Positions 54,963 to 64,000 of a stretch of 64,000 bases of DNA are shown here, one piece after another. The stretch is from positions 3,720,001 through 3,784,000 of the forward strand of contig JACTVC010000002.1 of NCBI GenBank assembly GCA_018417955.1, written 5' to 3'. How positions within the stretch are numbered: position 1 is the stretch's first letter; every line of letters starts with the position of its first letter. The stretch comes from Laccaria trichodermophora (lineage: Eukaryota > Basidiomycota > Agaricomycetes > Agaricales > Hydnangiaceae). The notes beneath the pieces are model-generated. The model searched no databases, was not told the origin of the DNA, and worked only from the letters and a program-made list of their open reading frames with translations. A program made the position numbers and the translations under genes.

Positions 54963-57900
54963 ATGGAAAGCCTGGAATCAGAGCTGAAAGCCAACGCAGA
55001 AATTTTACAAACATCGAGAGCCGTACGGTTGCCCAACCAGCATGGCCTTAGCACGGCAGCGGGGGTCAATGGCAAGGCCTTCATGGACTTAGGGGGGAGC
55101 CATTTCGAGGTAGGGAGCAGCCAAGCATCTTCAGGAACACGGAAGCAGATGACTACCTACATGTCGCGTTCCAAAGGACAACGGAGTACCCCGGTGGTGG
55201 ACTCGGATTCATCCAGCCCCGACGAACTTGACTCCTTGTCCCAGTCAGACACTCACTCTCCTAGAAAGAAACCGGTACAAAAGTTTGACGAAGATGTCCA
55301 AGCAGAGCCGGTGGGGGATGGATACGCGACGCGCGCTCAAAAGACATCGGATGCTCTCAAGACTCTGCGTTTCCGCAAGACAGGCAAAACGCAGCCTGAA
55401 GTGTCGGGTTCCAAAGCTCCGCCCTTAAAAGAGAACGAACCCCGCGCTGTGCAAGACACAGGGACGTTCTCAAAGCGGTCGCTTGCCTCTAAAGCTACGA
55501 ACTCACTGTTAGACTATTGCGAGACCTCACGGCCACTAGGCGACAAAAGTCCAAACAGGCGGCTTAGTCCATCGCCATCTCATAAGCCGCCTCGTGAAAA
55601 ACCCAAACCTCGTCCCATTAAGAAGCCTCAAGCAACCACCGTTGATGCCACAACGAAAAAACCGAATATCCCGACTGTGAAGAAGCCTCATCTTCCGCTT
55701 CCGGTCAAACGAGCACCACCATCTGAGGCAGAGGAGTCTTGTGCTATGCACTCGGATTCGGGCATCCCTTCGAGAACACGGCTTCCTGAACAATTTCCAT
55801 TTCTTTCGCCAACCTCCCAACGTACTCAGCGGGCTACCCCCTCGTCGACGATAGCCAAAAAGTTTCCCCTTTCTCCTCCAAGGTCGCGAGTTGATGAGTT
55901 CCCTGTTCCATCACCACTCGCATCGGACGACCGGGGAAAAAAGATCGCAGCAAGCGCGTTTTTAATGCCGTCGCCTGGGTCTTTTGACGCTTTGTCGAAG
56001 GGAAAGGGCAAGGCGTTAGCTGTCAGTGCCGAAGATGATGAAGAGGACGAGGATGGAAATTATGGCTGCAAGAGCCAGGGCACCCGACTTGAGCCGTTCC
56101 CAATGAATACCCAAATGCTGCGACGTACTAGTTCTCCGAGTGTCCAGTTGTCTCAAGCAGTAAAGAGGAACTCGGATAGCATTCGCAGCGATGGTGCCGC
56201 TAAGAAGAGGCGGAAGGATGACGAAGACGACATGTAAGTCCGCTGCCCTGCTTGTTTTGATGTGAATTGATTTATGATTAGGCCGTCCTCTCCACCTGAT
56301 GATTATGCGTTCGAGGACGATGACGATACGTGTTCAGTCAGCTCTCTTTTTACTTGACATCCTTCTGACCAGTCTATTCAGTGTTCATATCCCCATTTGT
56401 CGACCCCAAAACTCTCTGTCCCTATTGCGACACTCCTTTGCCAACATCTCCAACACCTTTCTTAAGAAGTCTCCTCGCGAAAGTATGCAAGAAGTCCTCC
56501 CCTGATCCGCGGCCTGCCAATCCATTAGGCCGGAAAGCGCCCTTGGCAACTTTCATCTCCGTTTGCCAACGGCATCGATTTGAGAGCCAGATTCTCCCCG
56601 AAGCTGAACAGAAAGGGTGGCCGAAGACCATTGACTGGGCGAAAGTAGGTGGCCGGGTGGAGGCAATGCGTGATTCCCTGCAAGCCTTAATTAACGACCG
56701 TGATGATAATGACGGCGGAGAATTCTTCTGGGCATCTGGAGGTCCTCGATCGAAATGTGTCTTTTGGAGAGACGTGGTGAGCGAGGTGAAACAGAAGGGT
56801 TCAAGGGCCGTTGCAGGGGTTCGTGGTCAGTTTTCCAACTTTGATAAGACGCAGCCTGGCTAGTAAGCATCGCTTCACCTGCAACGACATTTGTGCTGCC
56901 CTAACTTTACTTTGTAGCTATGGCGAGTTGGGCTCAGTTATCATTCACCAAACGTTGTACAACCTCTTTCCACCATCCGAGCTAGACCCAGACCTCATGT
57001 CACCGCTCACTTCAAACGAGTTTACTCAACGGGTTCTAGTACCGGAAGTCGCCGTGAGACTCATCAAGGAGGACCAAAACCTTGAAGGGGACGTGGGGAC
57101 TAATGAAGCCTTGCAAATCTTACGCGAAAGCTCTGCATATGGCGTCGCGATGTTTCCTGAGGACAGCGGGGAATCCGCTGCTGTAGGATCAAGCCGTGGT
57201 TCCCGTGGGCAGAGGAGAGAGGACGAGATGGGTGCGGGTGATCTTATAGTCATGGAACGCGCTCGGAAGAGGCGGAAGGAGTTGGAAGAGGAAGACGACG
57301 ACGACGAGGAGCGGAATCAGAGGAGAATAGAAAGTCGTGGAAGGCGGACCTGGAAAGGGAAAGGCAAGGAAACGATACAGGAGGAGGATAGTGGATCAGA
57401 CATTATGTTTGTGCCTCAAAAGCCCAAACCGAGACCGAGGCCCATCAATAAATCCTCAAGCAGTGGTAATGCATTGGCTAATGCTGATGTGGAAGATGAA
57501 GTGGTCGTATCAGAGAGGGAAGCAAAGACCGCTAAGCGGAAGACGAGCGATGCCACTCTGACGGACAACGGGGATGTTAGGTCTCAGCGACCAAAGCGAC
57601 CGACGGCCAAGAAGTTTGCATTCGACGTTGACTCTGCCGCTGATTCAACAGATAATGACTCCTCTTCACGGCCCAACCCTACATCCCGGTATCGTTCCCA
57701 TTCTGCCAGTGAAACGGGAAATCAAAGTATTAGCGCCTCACCTACAAGCTCACCTCCACTTGCTCTCAAAAAGAGGCCTCAAATAAGGACAGGGAGAGGA
57801 TCTTCGTCCGAAGTGAACCTCTACTCAACCAGCGGATCCGAAGGCGACCGCTCTGACGCCAGCAGGACGAGGAGGGGCGGTAAAATTAAAAAGGTTGAGT

Positions 57901-58425
57901 CCTTCATGGAGATTGCGGTCGACAGCCTCGAAATCAAGGATGACAACGATATTGATGACGATCATTACATTAAGACACCTGTCGCCAAACGCGATCGACA
58001 GAGTACTATCGAGTTCACCGACGATGATACACCCAAACCTGCGCGTTCTCCTCCTTCACGAGTGCCACCCGCCGTCCCGGCGGCATCCGAGTCCTCTACG
58101 GTGAAGCCTTTGGAATGGGCTCGACTCCGAAGGCAGGGAAAGCAAGTCAAGGACCTCGCTCGAGAGTAAGTTATTCCTTATGACCACCTTGCTCTGAACT
58201 TCCTGAGCATGAACGGGTTCAACGAGGACACAGATAACACCGTCTTTCTTTGTCTGTAGGCCTCTTCGTAAAGCAAGTTTGGAGCCTCCCTGGTTTCGTA
58301 GCATGCTCGATGCCCCGCGAGGCTCAGATGAAAGCTTCACAAGCACTCAAACCCCAACGCCTCTTGTTCAGCGGGATTTCGGTTGGTTGTTGAACCATAG
58401 CCAGTCGTCATCAGGCAGTCGGTGA
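54963..58425 (+). CDS. RTC4-domain protein with long disordered flanks
   Basis: The start MESLESELKANAEILQTSRA is followed by ~420 Ser/Pro/Lys-rich residues that look disordered. Short introns lead through PSSPPDDYAFEDDDDT to LCPYCDTPLP, where two Cys probably bind metal, and to the RTC4 domain: NPLGRKAPLATFISVCQRHR, then FE, EQKGWPKTIDWAKVGGRVEA, YGELGSVIIHQTLYNLFPPS and VLVPEVAVRLIKEDQNL. The domain is named after yeast Rtc4 (restriction of telomere capping) and its biochemical function is not settled. A second disordered region with KKRKD-like basic patches and acidic runs follows, ending DFGWLLNHSQSSSGSR. An upstream exon cannot be excluded. Probably nuclear, judging from its basic patches. 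Confidence 0.8.
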
Positions 58426-59050
58426 ATGACGATTAGGCACGGATATAGACTTCGCATAATCGGCAGCATAGATTAACTAGAGCGTTATAGATTATATCAC
58501 AAAACATTTTGTCTACCGAGCTCAACAAGAGCTGATCGATGATCGATGATCGCCCACGCAAATAAGAACCGACTCTGATGATATGTCTTGCATTAGGTTT
58601 CGCCTAGCGGGTAGTCCTGGCGATTAAAAAAGCTGTATACATGCATAGTGACCACCACAGATAGAGCTTTACATCTGGCTGGAATCAGATGAGAAGCTCG
58701 ACGTAGAGGAGTTGCGGATGGACGAAAATTGAGCTCTCAAGAAAGGGAGAGGTATCCGGGCAGGGCTGGGGGCGAAACAACTTGTGAAATTGAAGTAGGG
58801 TGAAAGGGGCAAGAGAAAGTTCATTTCAGGTTCCCATCAACAAAGACGCGGCAACGACAGTTTATGTATATGCATCAGCTTTCTTTTGTGGTCCACGTTG
58901 ACAGTAGACTTTGTGAGTCGAAGTTCAGATGGTGCTGGATGCATATCTGATATGTCAGATCTCTGAAAAGTGGAGAAGAAAACGCGGACGTACTTACGTT
59001 TAAACAGCTTGAGGGAAAAGACTACAACTTTCCTGGAAGTCTTCCACCGT
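58426..59050. other. intergenic
   Basis: About 625 bp downstream of the RTC4 gene. A tandem GATCGATGATCGATGATCG-like text sits near 58530. Open frames on the minus strand are short and may belong to the decayed end of the dehydrogenase pseudogene. Confidence 0.4.
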
Positions 59051-59690
59051 CGCTCAACCAAATCGTCTCAGAAACCACCTAACCGTCCTTGCAAACTGCA
59101 CAAGTTGTCCAAAGCGCCTGGGATATACAATACCCTCGTTCTCAAGGCTACGGCGCATATTTCCCAGAAAGTTGGTAGTCATGCTGGAGTCGAACACTCC
59201 AGATGCGATGATAACAACACAAATCGCGTGTCAGGCGAGGTCGCGCGCCATCGGGAGCGTCATGAACCGGAGAGCTCCTTTCGTGGCAGAGTAAGCCGCT
59301 TGACCTCGCTGACCCTCGGACGCCGGACGGGTCGTCAACCTCAGGCCATTAACGAGCGGAGATCTGACACAGCAGCAGGACTTGCAACGAATATCACGAC
59401 ACCTTTTTCCCATTGCTTCCTTCTTCATAAGCAACTTTGGCCAGGTATTTCAGAGCAAGACGTGACAGGTTGAACGACCCAGTGAACGTCAATAGCAAAA
59501 TTTCAAAGGTCGAGACAGTGAGGCCCTCCGTGTGCATCGATAATTTTCGCTGCTGTGCGTACTCCTGCATAGATTACACCCAGAACGGCTCCCGTATCTT
59601 TCGTCAGTGCCATTAATTTAAGCAACGTCGGTAATGTCGGTTTTGAAGTACTTCTGAATCCGTAGGAGGAGCAGAAGCGATCGAGAATGG
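59051..59690 (-). pseudogene. decayed short-chain dehydrogenase (HSD10-like 3-hydroxyacyl-CoA dehydrogenase type 2)
   Basis: Minus-strand text reads in broken frames like an HSD10-type SDR: KTDITDV-like and LMALTKDT-like remains (about 59610-59650), GGPHCLD (about 59520), then GQAAYSATKGALRFMTLPMA with the YxxxK catalytic pair, and ARDLA followed directly by an in-frame TGA. Beyond the stop, VFDSSMTTNFLGNMRRSLEN and EGIVYPRRFGQLVQFARTVR continue the SDR fold in the same frame. The N-terminal half needs several frame changes that cannot be explained by GT-AG introns. So the gene is a relic: at least one nonsense change and frameshifts. Intact relatives act in mitochondrial or peroxisomal beta-oxidation. 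Not translated to a working enzyme on this evidence. Confidence 0.75.
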
Positions 59691-59920
59691 CAATATAGTA
59701 CGTTAGAGACTGGTGCGATTCTCGATTACATAATGCTATAGTGGATTGTGTGGCGTGGGAGTAGCGTTATAGTTATGAGAAATAAGGTTTTCAAACCGGT
59801 CACACACCTTCGAGTAAAGTGATTGTAAAGTAGAACGCTCTCCTCAAGGTATGTTCAATATTCGTCGCTCCCCTCTGAGTTGACTGCTAATGACAGGATT
59901 TTTGTTTAGACACCATCAAT

Positions 59921-60458
59921 ATGCCCGGAAAAGTCAAGGCCTACGAGCTCCAATCCAAGTAGGCAGCGAGCGGCCTCAGTGCTGAAACGTATTGCTGATC
60001 GAGAGGGTTTAGGTCGAAGAACGACTTGTCAAAACAACTTTTGGAGCTGAAGAATGAGCTCCTCGCTCTGCGGGTACAGAAGATTGCAGGAGGGTCTGCG
60101 TCCAAACTGACGAAGATGTGCGTTATAATTGGATATTTTATTCTGCGCATTTAAACCTAAGATTTTGCAGCTCTGCCGTCCGCAAATCGATCGCACGCGT
60201 GCTGACAGTGATGAACCAGAAGGCTCGCCAAAATCTTCGTGAATACTACAAGGACAAGAAGTACCTTCCTCTTGACCTCCGACCAAAGAAGACACGCGCA
60301 ATTAGACGGCGAATGACAAAGGTCGGTCGATTAGACGTGGACGTAATTACTTGAACTGATGATTTATTTTATTCCAGCACGAATCATCGCTCAAGACACT
60401 AAAGCAGCGAAAGAAGGATTTGAATTTCCCCATCAGAAAGTACGCAGTGCGGGCATGA
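59921..60458 (+). CDS. RPL35: 60S ribosomal protein L35 (uL29)
   Basis: Four exons. Exon 1 gives [13 protein letters not shown]; the next [20 protein letters not shown] with [15 protein letters not shown]; the third [40 protein letters not shown] and [10 protein letters not shown]; the last [20 protein letters not shown] and ends KYAVRA. This covers the full eukaryotic L35 length of about 120 residues. It is part of the large subunit near the peptide exit tunnel. Intron near the start codon and short introns are normal for ribosomal protein genes of basidiomycetes. Stop at 60456-60458; the kinase gene starts about 175 bp further on. Confidence 0.93.
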
Positions 60459-60631
60459 GTGATGATGCTTTTATGTATATGCAATTACGTAATATGCTTG
60501 GCGTGCGATGAAACATTTACCATTGAGCTTAGAGGCTTACCTAAGCTTTCTTAGTGACGTCCTGTGGCGTCTCGTCGTCGTCCAAGTCGTCCACCTTCCT
60601 TCATTGATTGAAGCGACCAGCAGGGCTTATC

Positions 60632-62937
60632 ATGGCAAGTTACTTGACTTCCATTCTCATCGCAATCTTAACGATTATTATATGTTCAGCCAAGATCTTT
60701 AACCCACTCCCCATCGACCTCCCCACGAGCAGAGCAGAATCCTTCGCCTCGAGGGCCTTACCCCGTCCCCAGCAGCAATCCTGCCAGTCAATACACACTC
60801 CTTGAGAAATTAGGGACAGGCAGTTTTGGGACTGTCTACAAGGCAATCCATAACGACACCAAGCAAATAGTTGCAATCAAGCAGATAGGTTCGTCTTTTT
60901 GAATTCGGGGGGGGGGAACCATTCACTTGATGTTCTGTAGACTTGGAAGATTCAGATGACGATATTTCAGAAATCCAACAAGAAATTGCCAGCCTTGCCC
61001 AATGTGATTCGGAATACGTTACGCGCTATTACGGCTCCTTTGTCGTTTCTTACAAGCTTTGGATCGTGATGGAGTATCTGGCAGGCGGCTCTTGTTTAGA
61101 TCTTCTGAAACCTGGCGTGTTTACCGAGGACCACATTGCTGTTATCTGCCGGGAGCTGCTTCTTGGTCTTGACTATTTACACACAGAAGGCACTATTCAT
61201 CGAGACATCAAGGCCGCCAACGTCCTCCTCTCGTCTTCTGGGAAAGTGAAACTAGCCGATTTTGGAGTAGCTGCACAATTGACAAATACCCTTCGTCATA
61301 CGTTCGTTGGAACACCCTTTTGGATGGCCCCGGAGGTAATTCGTCAAGCAGGTTACGATGCAAAGGCGGATTTGTGGAGTCTAGGAATTACAGCCATCGA
61401 AATGGCAAAGGGGGAACCACCCTTGGCGGAATACCATCCTATGCGCGTACTTTTTTTGATTCCCAAAGCAAAACCCCCAGTTTTGGAAGGCTCATTTTCT
61501 GCAACATTCAAGGACTTTGTTGCACAATGCTTGACAAAGGACCCCAAGACGGTTAGTTACTTGCCTTCTTTGCTATTGGAAGATCTTATTAGCATGTAGC
61601 GGCCGTCGGCTAATGAACTACTTGAACATCGTTTCATACGCAATGCCAAGAAGACTTCACACCTGACCGAACTCATTGAGCGGTATCAAGATTATCGTGC
61701 TCGTACTCCTGCAAAAGGACAAGCCCATCACCCCAGCGTACGGAATACCCTCACGTGGGACGCTAATGATACTATGCGCAGCGATTGGAATTTCGATACC
61801 GTCAAATCGGTCGCTGCACTGGGGGTATTCCGCGGAACGGCCAATGAGCTCCTCATGCCTTCCAGAATGATTCCAGAAAGTGATAACGAGGAGATCCAAA
61901 GCGAAATCTGTAATTCAATAAACACAGGTGCTGCTACCAAAGGAAGTGACCCTATTCTCAGCTCAGCGGACGAAGCAGCTCCACGCTCCACGGTTATCAT
62001 TAAGCCTCAAGCTCTGCCAGGAACGGAAGCTCAATCACCGACAGCTGCTGACGACCCACCCTCTGGTACGTGAATCTCTCCACTCTATACGTTCTTCTAA
62101 ATTCCCTATTTCTAGGCGCACCTCCAGCCTATTCTGGCTCCATTCGAGGCACGCGCCGGTCATCATATAGCGAACGAACATCTTTGAATGGGTCGGGAAC
62201 AGTCGTTAAGGAGGCGGATCTTGGAACAGGTGTTGACACCATCCGGCCAATCAAGAAGGTTGACCCTGTCGGGTCTTTGCGCCTATCGGCGGAATTTGTA
62301 GGCAGTATGAAAAGAGATTCCTCCTCTTCACGAGCACCGTCATCTCATCGGCGCACGGTGAGTGAAACTTCCAAGGCTGGGCGGGCCATGGTGGACGAAG
62401 TGGTAATTCCGATCTTACAAACGGTGGGTCTGGACTGGTCACTTTCCTACTCATATCTCATAAAATATTGCAGGCTATTCGAGATGATATGGATGCCCGG
62501 GAGATCGAATCCCTCAGTATGTTGCTGAGAGGGTTCGCTGAGCTCAAGGAGGCAAACGCGGAGCTAACTTATACCCTTATCCTTGATATTCTGCAAGGGA
62601 TCAATGAGTGGGTTTTTCCATCGAATATCAATACCATTGCCTGACACATTAACCCCCAAGCAACGCTTCTGTCAAAAATCATGTTCAAACGTCCCGTATC
62701 TTGTTCCCACACAAACGGATAATCAGGAAAAGCGAGATGACTTCCAAAGGCTTGGTGGTCACTGAAGAGCAGGAGGAGATATCTGGTTTGCCATCTCCGT
62801 CGACGTCCATACTACCAACTTCAGCGGCAACTCTGATTCCGGATTCGCCACCCCGTAGGTCACCAATATCAGAGCTCCTCTACCTGCGGTGGCTTGAAGG
62901 TTTGAAGCTCAAATGGCCCAGTATGCTGTCAACTTGA
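60632..62937 (+). CDS. Ste20-family protein kinase, GCKIII type (Sid1/Nak1/Kic1-like)
   Basis: Ser/Thr kinase domain: [20 protein letters not shown] (P-loop), VAIKQI (ATP-binding Lys, followed by an intron with a G9 run), [35 protein letters not shown] (catalytic loop), [20 protein letters not shown] and [40 protein letters not shown] ends the domain. A Ser/Pro-rich tail follows, and the C-terminus [20 protein letters not shown] is the conserved GCKIII end that binds MOB/CCM3-type partners. Such kinases act in septation initiation or morphogenesis. The start is uncertain: ATG at 60632 followed by a GC-AG intron (donor GCAAGT) joins M to [20 protein letters not shown] in frame, whereas no GT donor does. 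About ten introns. Confidence 0.87.
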
Positions 62938-63399
62938 TACCACCTTGTTGCACCCTGATAATACTTTTACGTTTTCTTTCTGAAGGATATTTATGCAATG
63001 CTAGTTAGTTTACGACTCCACGCACTCACGATACTCATGACAGGATACTCATGACTTGCAATGTAACATTAAAGTATGACAATCACATACACGCTTGAAG
63101 TGTTTTTACATCCACAACGAATTCGCGTACATATAGGTACGGGAAACGCTTAAAGCAATATCGTAATATCGTAAATGGTATCGTCCGATGAAGCAAATCT
63201 CGTAGCGCCGTCCTATCTACAAATAGTAAAGTCATTTGCTCCTTCCGAAATCCACAAGGAAAGCAAGTGTCCGATGAAAGTGTCCGAAACATTAAAATCC
63301 GCCAAAAGTCCAATTGCGTCTGTCTTGTGAAGTTGGATATTATAAGAAGGTATCGTGAAAGTCCGGTATGAATGGAAGGTCTCGCAGTCAGGTTATAGT
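62938..63399. other. convergent intergenic region
   Basis: About 460 bp between the 3' ends of the kinase (+) and chitin deacetylase (-) genes. No coding content is recognised; it should hold both 3' UTRs. Confidence 0.45.
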
Positions 63400-64000
63400 T
63401 TACGCCAAATGAGTAGCAAGAATGGCAATCAGAAGGCATGGTAGCTGCCAAATGTAAGGACGGTGCTGGATGGATATCGCGGAGCTGTGCGTCGGGGTTG
63501 GCGTTGGTGTCGTTACCACGGAACTGGTAGAAGTGGCACTGTACAGATTGATATGATTAATTTCCAACGGAAAGATGGGAAATAAATGCTAACGTTTGCG
63601 AAGTTGACAACGTTGAACTACTGGCTGAAAGCGTTGTTGTATTTTGGGCAACCAGAACCCCCGCAGGCACAACATCATTTGACGAAGAGCCCTGGGCATT
63701 TTGATAGGATCGGCCACCATACAACTGTGCTAATGACTGTAAACTCCAACCGTTGCCTTTGATGAGGGGATAGGCAGCAATAAACGCAGACACGGATTGA
63801 GGAGTGAGCTCGTGCTCCAGAATCATCAGTCCTGGGGATTTGGGTCCTAAATGGTGGTCGGTTGCCATTCGGAAAGATAAATGGTATGAATTTACCAGTT
63901 AAGAACCGCTGCATACTAGATTGAACAGCCTGTGGAGTCGTCCCGCCCGTTGTAAGGCTCCAATCCCCAGTACTAGAAAAGAAGAGAGGTGAATGCGAAC
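63400..64000 (-). CDS. chitin deacetylase, C-terminal part (extends past the window edge)
   Basis: The 5' part is outside the window. Visible exons read DWSLTTGGTTPQAVQSSMQR, FLTGPKSPGLMILEHELTPQ, then SVSAFIAAYPLIKGNGWSLQ and SLAQLYGGRSYQNA, matching the end of the polysaccharide deacetylase domain of basidiomycete chitin deacetylases. A Ser/Thr-rich stalk with TPTPTPTH follows, and the C-terminus is hydrophobic (IWQLPCLLIAILATHLA), consistent with a GPI-anchor signal. So the enzyme is likely attached to the cell surface and converts chitin to chitosan there. The catalytic His and Asp motifs would lie upstream and are not visible. Introns at about 63540-63590 and 63840-63895. Stop at 63400-63402. 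Confidence 0.87.

Noticed and set aside
63557..63868. Open frame starting MATDHHLGPKSP as a separate small gene
   Set aside because: Its first residues are translated intron. The text joins upstream to the chitin deacetylase exon through a normal GT-AG intron.

Overview
The window is nuclear DNA of a filamentous basidiomycete, most likely a mushroom-forming agaricomycete. Genes are compact, lie on both strands and are cut by many short GT-AG introns, mostly about 45-65 nt. The gene set is fungal: a chitin deacetylase, an IQGAP, a Vip1 inositol pyrophosphate kinase, an Air-type zinc-knuckle protein, an Sds3-type Rpd3L subunit, an RTC4-domain protein and a GCKIII kinase. No prokaryotic, viral or organellar block is visible, and I found no RNA gene or CRISPR array. 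Exon joins were made by eye from frame and splice signals, so internal boundaries are approximate. Outer ends are usually fixed by a start or stop codon.

Layout. 1-7.1 kb (+): the cytoplasmic tail of a single-pass membrane protein cut by the window edge, a UBA/Cys-rich/UBC ubiquitin-conjugating enzyme, and a peroxisomal-type adenine nucleotide carrier. 7.6-16.9 kb (-): IQGAP with about 13 IQ motifs, then an acyl-CoA ligase. 17.2-21.0 kb (+): Vip1/PPIP5K, converging on an Air-like zinc-knuckle gene (21.1-23.0 kb, -). 23.1-25.2 kb: two abutting terminal-inverted-repeat elements, the second with a 100-bp palindrome-ended insert. 25.2-30.4 kb (-): a weak zinc-finger relic and two unrecognised disordered proteins. 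30.5-33.9 kb (-): an ER-type HSP90 (GRP94) ending in HDEL. 34.1-44.4 kb (+): a WW/FF-domain protein, MIX23, a GILT-like protein, uL22m, Ost1/ribophorin I and a PPR protein. 44.5-46.7 kb (-): a membrane-anchored aspartic protease. 47.2-50.6 kb (+): hydroxyacid-oxoacid transhydrogenase and an Sds3-like protein. 50.7-54.8 kb (-): two tandem dienelactone hydrolase paralogues inside a ~1.9-kb segmental duplication. 55.0-58.4 kb (+): an RTC4-domain protein. 59.1-59.7 kb (-): a decayed short-chain dehydrogenase pseudogene. 59.9-62.9 kb (+): ribosomal protein eL35/uL29 and a GCKIII kinase. 63.4 kb to the edge (-): the C-terminal part of a chitin deacetylase.

The genes do not form one pathway. Loose themes are the secretory pathway (GRP94, Ost1, aspartic protease, chitin deacetylase, GILT-like protein), peroxisomes (the ATP carrier, an acyl-CoA ligase ending PKL, and two hydrolases ending AKL) and mitochondria (MIX23, uL22m, PPR protein, transhydrogenase). 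I see no single new multi-gene system. The parts most worth a second look are the hydrolase duplication with its inverted promoter segment, the nested inverted-repeat elements, the HDEL-tailed GRP94 and the decayed dehydrogenase.
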